The translations under genes and the position numbers were made by a program. Shown one piece after another: positions 35,213-43,589 of a DNA stretch of 64,000 nt. The DNA is from Mesorhizobium zhangyense (GTDB lineage Bacteria; Pseudomonadota; Alphaproteobacteria; Rhizobiales; Rhizobiaceae): assembly GCF_011045115.1 (NCBI RefSeq), contig NZ_JAAKZG010000013.1:1-64000 (forward strand), read 5' to 3'. The notes under the pieces were generated by a model. The model was given only the letters and a program-made list of their open reading frames with translations. It was not told where the DNA came from and did no database searches. Within the stretch, counting starts at the first letter, position 1, and the number at the start of each line of letters is the position of its first letter.

Positions 35213-36216
35213 CCGGCATCGTCCTGCGCCTCCTGTCGGCCATACCGACCTTGTTCGGCGTGGTCCTCGTAACCTTCCTGATCACCCGGGTGCTGCCGGG
35301 CGATCCGGCGGTGTTCTTTGCCTCGAACCCTTCCATGACCACGCAGGACATAGAGGCGGTGCGCCAGAGCCTCGGGCTGGACAAGCCGCTTCCCGAGCAG
35401 TTCCTGATCTATCTCGGCGGCCTGCTTCATGGCGATCTCGGCAATTCGCTCAGCACGGGCCAGAAAGTGGTGACCGAATTCGCCAACAGGCTGCCAGCCT
35501 CGGCGGAGCTGACCTTCCTGGCATTCTTCATTGCCATCGGCGTGTCGCTGCCGCTCGGTATCGCGGCGGCACTGCGCCCGGGATCGCTGATTGACCACCT
35601 TTCGCGCGTCATCGCCACTTTGGGCGTATCGATGCCGACGTTTGTGACGGGACTTCTGCTGATCTTTTTCTTCTATTTCGTGCTTGGTGTCGCTCCTGAG
35701 CCGATCGGACGGCTCGATCCCTTCATGTTCGAGCCGGACAGGGTGACCGGCCTCTATACGATCGATGCGCTTATCGCAGGTGATCTTGAACTCTTTGCCG
35801 CTGCGCTCAAGCAGATGATCCTGCCGGCCGTTACGATGGCGCTTTTTGCCCTGGCGCCGCTAACCCGCATGGCCCGGGCCTCGATGCTGGAGGTGCTTGG
35901 ATCGGAGTTCATCCGCACCGCCAGGGCTTCCGGCCTGTCACGGCGCAAGATCATCATGACCTATGCCTTCCGCAACGCATTGCTACCGATCGTCACGACG
36001 ATGGGGATGACCTTTTCCTACATGCTTGGCGCCAACGTTCTGGTCGAACGCGTGTTCTCCTGGCCGGGCGTCGGAGCCTTCGCGGTGGATAGCATCATCA
36101 ACCTGGACTACGCACCGCTGCAGGGCTTCATGCTGGTCATGGCGGGCATCTTCATTGTGGTGAACCTGACTACAGACGTCGTGGTCGCGCTGATCGATCC
36201 GAGGGCCTCGCGATGA
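35209..36216 (+). CDS. Peptide-type ABC transporter permease (DppB-like)
   Basis: A 335-residue BPD_transp_1 permease. The N-terminus LRLLSAIPTLFGVVLVTFLITRVLPGDPA is typical of DppB/GsiC. The ATPase-contacting EAA loop lies at ARASMLEVLGSEFIRTARASGLSRRKI (near 221-247). Six membrane segments are visible. No binding protein is adjacent; the one at 18013-19608 is the likely partner. Coupling by ATGA to the MaoC gene puts import and catabolism on one message. Confidence 0.92.
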   Translation: MTGIVLRLLSAIPTLFGVVLVTFLITRVLPGDPAVFFASNPSMTTQDIEAVRQSLGLDKPLPEQFLIYLGGLLHGDLGNSLSTGQKVVTEFANRLPASAELTFLAFFIAIGVSLPLGIAAALRPGSLIDHLSRVIATLGVSMPTFVTGLLLIFFFYFVLGVAPEPIGRLDPFMFEPDRVTGLYTIDALIAGDLELFAAALKQMILPAVTMALFALAPLTRMARASMLEVLGSEFIRTARASGLSRRKIIMTYAFRNALLPIVTTMGMTFSYMLGANVLVERVFSWPGVGAFAVDSIINLDYAPLQGFMLVMAGIFIVVNLTTDVVVALIDPRASR

Positions 36217-37073
36217 GCGCCAGCGCGATGCGGGAACGGATTCAGGTCGTGCGCCACGTTGTGCTGGGAAATCCGCTCAACATCGTGGCGTTCGGCCTCT
36301 TCCTGCTCATTTTGCTGGTCGCGATCCTGGCGCCGTCGCTGGTGCCGCACGACCCGCTGAAGACCAACCCGGCCCATACGCTGCAGGGGCCGTCGGCAGA
36401 GTTCTGGTTCGGCACCGACCAGCTTGGACGCGATATCTTCGCGCGCGTCATGATTGCCACGAGGCTCGACCTGATGATTGCCTTCGGAGCGGTGACCCTC
36501 TCCTGCCTCGTCGGTTCGATCATAGGCGCCATGATCGGATATTGGGGTGGCTTCTGGGATGGCGCTGTTTCTCGGATGGTGGACGTGCTGATGGCTTTCC
36601 CGCTGTTCGTGTTGGCCCTGGCGATGGTCGCCGCCTTGGGCAACACCGTCGCCAATGTCGTCTATGCGACGGCGGTGGTGAACTTGCCCTTCTACATTCG
36701 CCTGGCGCGCAACGAGATGCGGGTGCGTCGCGGGCTGGGCTACGTGGAGGCAGCCCGTGTCGGTGGATCCGGAGACTGGCGGATCCTGACGCGCTTCCTG
36801 ATCCCGAATATGGCGGCCCCGCTTGTCATTCAGGCATCGGTCAATCTCGGCTGGGCGGTCCTCAATGCAGCGGGGCTCTCGTTCCTGGGCCTTGGCGTCC
36901 GCGCGCCGACGCCGGAATGGGGAATCATGGTTGCGGAGGGCGCTCGCTTTATCTCTTCAGGACAGTGGTGGGTCGCTGTCTTTCCCGGCCTTGCGCTGTT
37001 GATCGCGGTTTTCGTGTTCAACCTGATGGGCGATGCGCTTCGGGATATCCTCGATCCGAGGATGCGGACATGA
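36213..37073 (+). CDS. Peptide-type ABC transporter permease (DppC-like)
   Basis: A 286-residue permease with the DppC layout: a first membrane segment at about residues 20-45, the segment FGTDQLGRDIFARVMIATR typical of this subfamily (near 66-84) and the EAA loop RRGLGYVEAARVGGSGDWRI (near 171-190). It forms the channel with the DppB-like protein. Starts overlap at both ends (ATGA). Confidence 0.92.
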   Translation: MSASAMRERIQVVRHVVLGNPLNIVAFGLFLLILLVAILAPSLVPHDPLKTNPAHTLQGPSAEFWFGTDQLGRDIFARVMIATRLDLMIAFGAVTLSCLVGSIIGAMIGYWGGFWDGAVSRMVDVLMAFPLFVLALAMVAALGNTVANVVYATAVVNLPFYIRLARNEMRVRRGLGYVEAARVGGSGDWRILTRFLIPNMAAPLVIQASVNLGWAVLNAAGLSFLGLGVRAPTPEWGIMVAEGARFISSGQWWVAVFPGLALLIAVFVFNLMGDALRDILDPRMRT

Positions 37074-38038
37074 CCAATCCGCTTCTGGCCGTAAAGGACC
37101 TCACGGTCGACTTCATCACGCGCCACGGCACGGTGCATGTGCTCGACGATGTCTCGTTCGACATTGGCGATGGCGAGATCGTCGGCATCATTGGCGAATC
37201 GGGATCCGGCAAATCGGTGACCGCCTATTCGATCATGGGTATTCTCGATCACGCAGCACGCATCCGTTCCGGGGAGATTCTGTTCCAGGGCCGCGACGTG
37301 CTCGGCATGAACCGGTCGGAACTCGATCGCTGGCGCGGCAAGGCCGCATCTATCATCTTCCAGAATCCCCGCACGGCGCTCAATCCCATTCGCTCGGTGG
37401 GCGATCAGATCGCCGATGTGCTGGCCCGCCACACGCCGGCGCGCGCCTCTGAAATTCGCGCCAAAACCATCGATGCCCTGAAGCAGGTGCGGATTCCTGA
37501 CCCGGAGCGGCGCAGCAAGGCCTACCCTTTTGAACTGTCCGGCGGACTTTGCCAGCGGATCGGTATCGCCATCGCCTTGGCCTGCGCGCCGCGTCTGCTG
37601 ATCGCGGACGAGCCGACGACCGGCCTCGATGTGACGACGCAGGCCGTCATCATGGACCTCATTCGCAATCTGGCCCGCGAGCAGAAAACGTCGGTCGCCC
37701 TCATCACCCATGACGTCGCCCTGGCGTCCGAATATTGCGATAGGCTGATCATCATGCATGCCGGCCATGTGGTGGAAGTCGCGCCGACAGCGGAGATCAT
37801 CGATCACCCGCGTCACCCCTACACGGCCCAGCTTTTGCGTTCTGTTCCCTCGCTCGTCGACAGCATCGGAGAATTGCAGGCGATCCGGGGCTCGCTGCCT
37901 GACCTGCGCCGCGCCGACCTGCCATTCTGCCGGTTTGCCGAGCGCTGCGATCGCCGCCTGCCGATCTGCGACGCGGAGAGGCTGCATCTCGGACCTGCGC
38001 TGGAGCGCCACGCCGTTGCCTGCAGGAATCCGCTATGA
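37070..38038 (+). CDS. Peptide-type ABC transporter ATP-binding protein (DppD-like)
   Basis: A 322-residue ATPase. Walker A is GESGSGKSV (near 43-51), the signature is LSGGLCQRIGIAIAL (near 159-173; C replaces the common M before Q) and Walker B is LLIADEPTTGLD (near 178-189). The C-terminal oligo_HPY extension carries a cysteine set (FCRFAERCDRRLPICD, then ACRNPL), likely for an iron-sulfur cluster as in other Dpp ATPases. Confidence 0.92.
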   Translation: MTNPLLAVKDLTVDFITRHGTVHVLDDVSFDIGDGEIVGIIGESGSGKSVTAYSIMGILDHAARIRSGEILFQGRDVLGMNRSELDRWRGKAASIIFQNPRTALNPIRSVGDQIADVLARHTPARASEIRAKTIDALKQVRIPDPERRSKAYPFELSGGLCQRIGIAIALACAPRLLIADEPTTGLDVTTQAVIMDLIRNLAREQKTSVALITHDVALASEYCDRLIIMHAGHVVEVAPTAEIIDHPRHPYTAQLLRSVPSLVDSIGELQAIRGSLPDLRRADLPFCRFAERCDRRLPICDAERLHLGPALERHAVACRNPL

Positions 38039-39039
38039 CTGCCTTGCTGGAAGCGCGAAACCTCAAGAAGCATTTCAAACTTGCAGCGAAGTGGCCATTT
38101 TCCACGCCCCCTAAGCTGCATGCCGTGGACGGGGTCGATCTCGTCATCAATGCTGGCGAGGCGGTGGGGCTCGTCGGTGAATCGGGCTGTGGGAAATCGA
38201 CACTGTCGCGCCTGGTTTCACGTCTTCTTGACCCGACCGAGGGGCAACTTCTGCTGGAAGGGGAAGACATCGGCCGGCTGTCCACCGCGCGCTTTGCCCG
38301 ATCTGAACAGCGGCGGCTGATACAGATGGTCTTCCAGGATCCAACGGAAAGCCTCAATCCGCTGTTTTCGGCATTCGACCTCATCGCCGATCCTGCAAGA
38401 ATGTTGCTGCCCCGCGCGGGCAAAGCCGAATTGCGCCGGCGCGTGGAAGCGGCAGCCCAGGCGGTCAACTTGCCACTGGCCCTGCTGGAGCGACTGCCAC
38501 ATCAGCTCTCCGGCGGTCAGAAAGCACGGGTTGGCATTGCGCGCGCGATCGTCGTCGAGCCACGATTGCTCGTTCTCGACGAACCGACCTCGGCGCTGGA
38601 CGTGTCGGTGCAGGCGACCGTCCTGCAGCTTCTCGACCAGTTGCGGCGAGAGCGGGGGATCGCGCTGCTTTTCGTAAGCCACGATCTCAATGTCGTGCGA
38701 CTGCTCTGCAGCCAGATCGTGGTCATGTATCTGGGCCAGGTCGTGGAGCGCGGACCGTCCACGGAAATCTATGCAAACCCCGCTCACCCTTACACCCGGG
38801 CGCTGCTCTCCGCGATCCCGACCCTGCGGCCCGGCAAGCTGGAGCGGATCAAGCTTGAAGGCGATCCGCTGAGCCCAATTTCGCCGTCCTCCACGCAATG
38901 CAGGTTCTGCGGGCGCTGCCCGATCGAGCGGGCGCAATGCAGGACGTCCATGCCGGCGCTGAGGGAACTCGCCCCCGGGCGGCAGGTGCGTTGCCACTTC
39001 GCCGAAGAGGCGCTTACTGGCTTGCCGGCGGCTGTGTGA
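38035..39039 (+). CDS. Peptide-type ABC transporter ATP-binding protein (DppF-like)
   Basis: A 334-residue ATPase: Walker A GESGCGKST (near 47-55), signature LSGGQKARVGIARA (near 160-173) and Walker B LLVLDEPTSALDV (near 179-191). The C-terminal cysteine region reads QCRFCGRCPIERAQC (near 286-300). This is the last gene of the twelve-gene plus-strand operon; its stop is followed at once by the transporter remnant at the tRNA boundary, with no terminator seen. Confidence 0.92.
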   Translation: MTALLEARNLKKHFKLAAKWPFSTPPKLHAVDGVDLVINAGEAVGLVGESGCGKSTLSRLVSRLLDPTEGQLLLEGEDIGRLSTARFARSEQRRLIQMVFQDPTESLNPLFSAFDLIADPARMLLPRAGKAELRRRVEAAAQAVNLPLALLERLPHQLSGGQKARVGIARAIVVEPRLLVLDEPTSALDVSVQATVLQLLDQLRRERGIALLFVSHDLNVVRLLCSQIVVMYLGQVVERGPSTEIYANPAHPYTRALLSAIPTLRPGKLERIKLEGDPLSPISPSSTQCRFCGRCPIERAQCRTSMPALRELAPGRQVRCHFAEEALTGLPAAV

Positions 39040-39040
39040 T

Positions 39041-39215
39041 CTACTGGCGCCGGCGGCCGAGCGCATAGAGGCCGCTGACGATGGTCGTCGCGGCGCCGGC
39101 AGGGGGCCAGGCATCCGGCAGATTGCCGAACAGGATAGGCCAGATGAAGCTTGTGTAGAAAACAGGCGCCAGCACCGACGCGCTGCGCGATGCAGTGCCT
39201 ACGATGAAGGCACTA
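39041..39215 (-). pseudogene. C-terminal remnant of an EamA/DMT-type transporter
   Basis: Reading the minus strand to a TAG at 39041-39043 gives about 58 codons ending ASVLAPVFYTSFIW, then PILFGNLPDAWPP, then IVSGLYALGRRRQ, which resembles the last membrane helices of EamA-family exporters. No start codon or upstream domain is present; the frame meets a stop near 39236 and an AT-rich stretch before the tRNA. It looks like the tail of a gene cut off by the event that placed the catabolic island here. Confidence 0.6.
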
Positions 39216-39250
39216 AAAATTTCATATGAATCAATAGTTTATAAGAAATC

Positions 39251-39340
39251 TGGCGGAGAGAGCGGGATTCGAACCCGCGTTACGGTCTCCCGTAAACACA
39301 CTTTCCAGGCGTGCGCCTTCAACCACTCGGCCACCTCTCC
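39251..39340 (-). tRNA. tRNA-Ser (anticodon GGA)
   Basis: The minus strand reads GGAGAGGTGGCCGAGTGG at the 5' end and GGGTTCGAATCCCGCTCTC plus CGCCA at the 3' end, giving a full acceptor stem, a long variable arm (GGGAGACC region) and an encoded CCA. The anticodon loop CTGGAAA places GGA as anticodon. The 3' end faces the catabolic region on the left, the usual orientation for island integration at a tRNA gene. Confidence 0.95.
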
Positions 39341-39495
39341 ACGGCGCGACAAATGCCTTGCGGGCATCAGTGCGCCGGGCTCATCTAGTCGATCCTGCGC
39401 CGAATGCCAAGCCTGCACAGGCATAGTTTGTTGGTTGGCGCAGAACTTTATTCCAGGCGCGCTTTATACGCCTCAGGGAGGCAAATTTATGGTGG

Positions 39496-39882
39496 GTGAT
39501 TGCGAAGGCGCGCCGCGCGCCATATCTATCTGGTCGAAAGCTTCGGAGGATTTTGCGTTTGCGCTTTCTGTTCAGGCTCCTGGCAATGGTCGCGCTTGCG
39601 ATCGCCGTCATCATGGCCGTGCTCGACGCCACGCGCACCGTGGCGGCGTCGCAGCTGGTGATGACGCCGGTTGCCACCAGTTGGCTCGCGGTGTCGCCTG
39701 AGACGCTGAGCACAGTGCAGGAATTCGTACGCGCCAAAATCCATCCGCTGGTCTGGGATCCGGTCATCACCGGCATCCTTAACCAGCCGGGTTTCATCGT
39801 GTTCGGCGTGCTTGCATTTCTTTTGTACGCCGTCGGGCGCAAACCGCCGCGCCGCATCGGCCGCTTCATCGCCGAGAGCTGA
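39496..39882 (+). CDS. Small membrane protein of unknown function
   Basis: About 128 residues with two predicted membrane segments ([17 protein letters not shown] near 28-44 and [15 protein letters not shown] near 99-113), a basic N-terminus and a basic C-terminus ([11 protein letters not shown]). I do not recognise a family. The start is uncertain: GTG 39496 gives the longest form, while TTG 39553 or 39559 lies behind GGAGG and gives about 107 residues. It sits between tRNA-Ser and msrA; codon use resembles the core genes. Confidence 0.6.
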   Translation: MIAKARRAPYLSGRKLRRILRLRFLFRLLAMVALAIAVIMAVLDATRTVAASQLVMTPVATSWLAVSPETLSTVQEFVRAKIHPLVWDPVITGILNQPGFIVFGVLAFLLYAVGRKPPRRIGRFIAES

Positions 39883-39958
39883 TCGGACGCTGCAAGACGC
39901 AGCGTCCGGACGAACGAACAGGGTGCCAAGCGCCCGCAACCCGGAAAGGGAGAATGCC

Positions 39959-40630
39959 ATGTTTTTCCTGAGCGACATGCTGAACAAGAAGCTGCAACTG
40001 CCCAAGGTGGGCGAGGCTCTGCCCGGCCGTGACAAGCCGATGCCGACCGCCTCGAAGCATTACGTCTCGAAGCGCCCGCTGAAAGGGCCTTATCCCGAAG
40101 GGCTGGAGACGGCGATGTTCGGCATGGGCTGCTTCTGGGGTGCCGAGCGCATGTTCTGGCAGATGGACGGCGTCTGGGTCACCGCGGTCGGCTATGCCGG
40201 CGGCGTCACGCCCAACCCGACCTATCAGGAAACCTGCACCGGCCTGACCGGCCACGCCGAGGTCATTCTGGTCGTGTTCGACCCGAAGATCATCTCCTAT
40301 ACCGATCTCCTGAAGGCGTTTTGGGAGAACCACGACCCGACGCAGGGCATGCGCCAGGGCAACGATGTCGGCACGACGTATCGCTCGACGATCTATACCT
40401 TCGGCGATGCGCAGTATCAGGCAGCCATCGCATCACGCGACGCCTATGGCGCTTCGCTGAGCAGTGCTGGACGCGAGAAGATTACCACCGAGATCGCACC
40501 GGCGCCGGAGTTCTATTTCGCCGAGGAAGACCACCAGCAATATCTGGCGAAGAATCCCTACGGCTATTGCAACCTAAAGGGCACCGGCGTGGCCTGCGCC
40601 ATGCCACAGGCGGCGTCGGCCGAAGCCTGA
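39959..40630 (+). CDS. msrA: Peptide methionine sulfoxide reductase MsrA
   Basis: A 223-residue cytoplasmic repair enzyme reducing methionine-S-sulfoxide with thioredoxin. The catalytic motif [12 protein letters not shown] has the nucleophilic Cys at about residue 58. [22 protein letters not shown] is fully typical, and resolving cysteines lie in [12 protein letters not shown] at the C-terminus. The ATG at 39959 has GGGAG upstream. The N-terminal extension of about 50 residues before the fold is common in rhizobial MsrA. Confidence 0.96.
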   Translation: MFFLSDMLNKKLQLPKVGEALPGRDKPMPTASKHYVSKRPLKGPYPEGLETAMFGMGCFWGAERMFWQMDGVWVTAVGYAGGVTPNPTYQETCTGLTGHAEVILVVFDPKIISYTDLLKAFWENHDPTQGMRQGNDVGTTYRSTIYTFGDAQYQAAIASRDAYGASLSSAGREKITTEIAPAPEFYFAEEDHQQYLAKNPYGYCNLKGTGVACAMPQAASAEA

Positions 40631-40648
40631 GAACGCTCGCTAATTCTA

Positions 40649-40675
40649 CCCTGCCGGTCATCTGACCCGGCAGGG
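40649..40675. terminator. Possible transcription-end hairpin after msrA
   Basis: A perfect 9-bp stem, CCCTGCCGG / CCGGCAGGG, with a nine-base loop lies 19 bases after the msrA stop. No T-run follows (CGAATTATC), so Rho-independent function is uncertain. Confidence 0.4.
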
Positions 40676-40917
40676 CGAATTATCAAACGATCTCTTAGCC
40701 GCATTCCCCGCCTGCCGGTCGAAAATACTCGTTGCGGCGCACCTGCCGCAGCGTTTTTCCAAGTGGTCAAGATTCCGCGTGAATTTTGTTTTTCGCCGTG
40801 CAAGACTGCCGGTTGAGTGGGAGGGAAAACTTCCCGCCATGTGCCGCGAGGCGCCCGGGGACCGAGGCATCCACGCGGTACGTCATTGGAAAAAATAACC
40901 GACAGGGTGTGGATCAC

Positions 40918-41907
40918 ATGAAGCGTATTGTTCTCGGCCTCCTGGCCGCAACCGCACTGGCCTTCCCGGCTCTTGCCGCGGACGTCAAGCCGGCGATCAT
41001 CTACGATCTCGGCGGCAAGTTCGACAAGTCCTTCAACGAGGCCGCCTTCAACGGCGCGGAGAAGTTCAAGACCGAGTCGGGCATCGCCTATCGCGATTTC
41101 GAAATCCAGAACGACGCCCAGCGCGAGCAGGCGCTGCGCAAATTCGCCGAAGACGGCAACAACCCCATCGTCATGGCCGGCTTCTCATGGGCGGCGGTGC
41201 TGGAAAAGGTGTCTGCCGACTTCCCCGACACCAGCTTCGCCATCATCGACATGGTGGTCGACAAGCCGAACGTCCGCTCGGTCGTCTACAAGGAGCAGGA
41301 AGGCTCCTATGTCGTCGGCGTAATGGCGGCGATCGCCTCCAAGTCCAAGAAGGTCGGCTTCGTCGGCGGCATGGACATCCCGCTGATCCGCAAGTTCGGC
41401 TGCGGCTATGTCGGCGGCGCCAAGGCAGCGGGTGCGACCGAAGTCATCGAGAACATGACCGGTGACACGCCGGCTGCATGGAACGATCCCACCAAGGGCG
41501 GCGAAATCGCCAAGGCGCAGATCTCGCAGGGCGCTGACGTGGTCTATGCCGCGGCAGGCGGCACCGGCGTTGGCGTGCTTCAGGCGGCTGCTGACTCGGG
41601 CAAGCTCGGCATCGGCGTCGATTCCAACCAGAACGGCCTGCAGCCGGGCAAGATCCTGACCTCCATGGTCAAGCGCGTCGATGTGGCGGTCTACAACGCC
41701 TTCACCGACGCCAAGAACGACAAGTTCACCGCCGGCATCAACGATCTCGGCCTGAAAGAAGGCGGCGTCGATTACGCCATGGACGACAACAACAAGGACC
41801 TCGTGACCGAAGAGATCAAGGCCGCCGCCGAAAAGGCCAAGGCCGACATCATCGCCGGCACCGTGAAGGTTCACGACTATATGTCGGACAACGCCTGCCC
41901 CTATTGA
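40918..41907 (+). CDS. BMP-family nucleoside ABC transporter substrate-binding protein
   Basis: A 329-residue basic-membrane-protein (PnrA/Med) family binding protein. The signal peptide is MKRIVLGLLAATALAFPALA, with cleavage before ADVKPAI. Landmarks are IYDLGGKFDKSFNEAAFNG (near 27-45), FVGGMDIPLIRKFGCGY (near 148-164) and IGVDSNQNGLQPGKILTSM (near 237-255), as in purine nucleoside-binding members. It probably serves the ATPase and permeases at 43590-47222, although four short minus-strand features separate them. Confidence 0.92.
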   Translation: MKRIVLGLLAATALAFPALAADVKPAIIYDLGGKFDKSFNEAAFNGAEKFKTESGIAYRDFEIQNDAQREQALRKFAEDGNNPIVMAGFSWAAVLEKVSADFPDTSFAIIDMVVDKPNVRSVVYKEQEGSYVVGVMAAIASKSKKVGFVGGMDIPLIRKFGCGYVGGAKAAGATEVIENMTGDTPAAWNDPTKGGEIAKAQISQGADVVYAAAGGTGVGVLQAAADSGKLGIGVDSNQNGLQPGKILTSMVKRVDVAVYNAFTDAKNDKFTAGINDLGLKEGGVDYAMDDNNKDLVTEEIKAAAEKAKADIIAGTVKVHDYMSDNACPY

Positions 41908-41923
41908 TCGGCAGACGGAAATG

Positions 41924-41957
41924 AAAAAGCCGCCGGGTGAAAATCCGGCGGCTTTTT
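41924..41957. terminator. Bidirectional Rho-independent terminator
   Basis: A perfect 13-bp inverted repeat (AAAAAGCCGCCGG / CCGGCGGCTTTTT, eight-base loop) lies between the bmp gene and the convergent DoxX gene, with A- and T-runs suited to termination from both sides. Confidence 0.92.
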
Positions 41958-41987
41958 CGTAAGGGTTCTAATCCGCCAGACTGCGGC

Positions 41988-42386
41988 TCAGGTTTTCTGG
42001 GACAGGACTGCGGCAAGCGCAAGCCCGCCGATAAGCGAGACATGCTCGAGGGCGACCGTGAGGTCACGAAACGCTTCCTCGCCCTCCTTGGCCCAGAAAG
42101 GATGGGCGATCGGGATCGTGAGGATGGTGAAGACAGCGAGAGCGCCGGCTGCGAGCCAGACTCCCCGGTTGAGGATGATCGCCAGCGAGGCGCCGAGTTG
42201 TAGGATCATCGTTATGGTGTTCACCAGCCAACCCGGATGAAGGCCGAAGCTTTCCATGATGGCCGCGTTGGTGCTGAAGTCGAAAAGCTTGGCGAGGCCG
42301 CTCGACCAGAAGACCAGGGTAAGCAGCACCCGTGCCAGCACAATGAAGATGCCGGAGTCGAGAATTGTTGCGATGATGCGCGGCAT
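41988..42386 (-). CDS. DoxX-family membrane protein
   Basis: A 132-residue membrane protein with four predicted helices. LARVLLTLVFWSSGLAKLFDF (near 18-38) is the family's N-terminal signature, followed by FGLHPGWLVNTITMILQLGASLAII and a C-terminal SLIGGLALAAVL. DoxX relatives are poorly understood, linked in some bacteria to quinone or thiol-redox systems. It is convergent with the bmp gene across a shared terminator. Confidence 0.85.
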   Translation of the reverse strand: MPRIIATILDSGIFIVLARVLLTLVFWSSGLAKLFDFSTNAAIMESFGLHPGWLVNTITMILQLGASLAIILNRGVWLAAGALAVFTILTIPIAHPFWAKEGEEAFRDLTVALEHVSLIGGLALAAVLSQKT

Positions 42387-42650
42387 GGCTCACGCCCTCC
42401 CGTCGGCAGCGCAAGCGATGTTCGCTATCCTGCTCTTTCTTCCGGACAGGCCGGTTCTATCGCCTTTCAGCGGAAACTTATTTTCAATGTCAGGGTGCAA
42501 TGTCGGCTCTCCATCAGGTTGTTGCCGACGTGACTTGTAAAACCTCAACCGCGGTTTAGCTCAAGAGCTGCATTGCCTGAGGACATGCGCCAAATTGTCC
42601 GACTGCCGCCATGGAAAGCCTGACGTTGCCTTGCTGGCCGCTTATGCCTT

Positions 42651-43061
42651 TCAAAGGTTGGCGGCCAGGTAGCCGAGCGCGAATGCGGCGATCAGCGCTG
42701 CGGCCATCAGCAAACCTCTTGAACCACCCACGGAATGCGGTCCGCGCCAGATCGCTTTGGTGCCTTCCGGCTGGATGATGGGGCGGCTGGGGATATCGGC
42801 TTTGTTGTCGCCCGGCGACGCGGCCCGCATCTGCGGCATGTCGGCAATGCGTGCCGAAACCGCCTCCCACATCGTCCTGGGCAAGGTTTCCGGCGATGCC
42901 GTGATGTCGAACATGTGCATGCGTTCGGCGATTTCGACGACCGCGTCACGAAAATCGCCATCACGCTCAAGATCGCGCTCGGCCCGCTCGCGCTCGTCGT
43001 CATCCATCAGGCCAAGCACATAATTGCCGGCCCGCGTCATGCGATCAACGCCGTCGACCAT
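42651..43061 (-). CDS. Anti-sigma-factor-like membrane protein (RskA-type)
   Basis: A 136-residue protein. The N-terminus (AGNYVLGLMDDDERERAERD, near 11-30) matches the helical sigma-binding domain of RskA/anti-sigma-K proteins, without zinc cysteines. One membrane helix at the C-terminus (GLLMAAALIAAFALGYLA) anchors it, but the usual large periplasmic domain is missing. The start has GAGGGGAAG upstream. No ECF sigma gene is adjacent, so the partner is unknown; it may be an orphan. Confidence 0.6.
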   Translation of the reverse strand: MVDGVDRMTRAGNYVLGLMDDDERERAERDLERDGDFRDAVVEIAERMHMFDITASPETLPRTMWEAVSARIADMPQMRAASPGDNKADIPSRPIIQPEGTKAIWRGPHSVGGSRGLLMAAALIAAFALGYLAANL

Positions 43062-43170
43062 GCTCTTCCCCTCATGATCACGCCTGCCGCGCCCTCGAAT
43101 CCTCCAGGCCGGTCAGCAACGGAGATCACCAGCTATTTTGCCGGGCGTAAAGCCCGCCATGCGGCCGTTA

Positions 43171-43380
43171 TCACCAATGCGGCGGCTTGGTAATCTCGTG
43201 GCCGGGCGTCGCCACCTCTTCCAGTGACAGGAAGCGCTCGGTCAGCGCGTCGAGCTTCTTCTGAAGCCGCTCGATGACCCTCCACTGTTCGGCGATCTGG
43301 CCGGACAGTTCCTCGATGATCTTTTCCTGCTCGACCGTTCGGATTTCGAGCGTTGTCAGCCGGTCGTCGGGCAATGTCAT
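43171..43380 (-). CDS. slyX: SlyX family protein
   Basis: A 69-residue coiled-coil protein: RLTTLEIRTVEQEKIIEELS, AEQWRVIERLQKKLDAL and the C-terminal KPPHW (usual ending PPHY or PPHW) are diagnostic. The ATG at 43380 is chosen since GAGGA lies eight bases upstream; the alternative TTG at 43395 would add five residues. Function is unknown in the family. Confidence 0.9.
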   Translation of the reverse strand: MTLPDDRLTTLEIRTVEQEKIIEELSGQIAEQWRVIERLQKKLDALTERFLSLEEVATPGHEITKPPHW

Positions 43381-43589
43381 GTCGAAAATCCTCAATTTAC
43401 TCTAGGGAACGTGCCACAGGTTGCTCGACATGCTGTCGATATCATACGTGCCGCCACCTTCGAAATTGACAAGCGCATGGCGATTTGTCGAGAGTGTGGG
43501 CAAGGCCGCTTGCCGATTGGCAGGGGAAAGGCGGCATGCTAGCTCTTTGACCAAACGATAAAAAGAAGAACGAGAGGTGGACAGGTCGC

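Noticed and set aside
39195-39701. Plus-strand open frame of 168 codons
   Set aside because: It crosses the tRNA-Ser gene and its peptide includes the translated tRNA, so it is not a gene.
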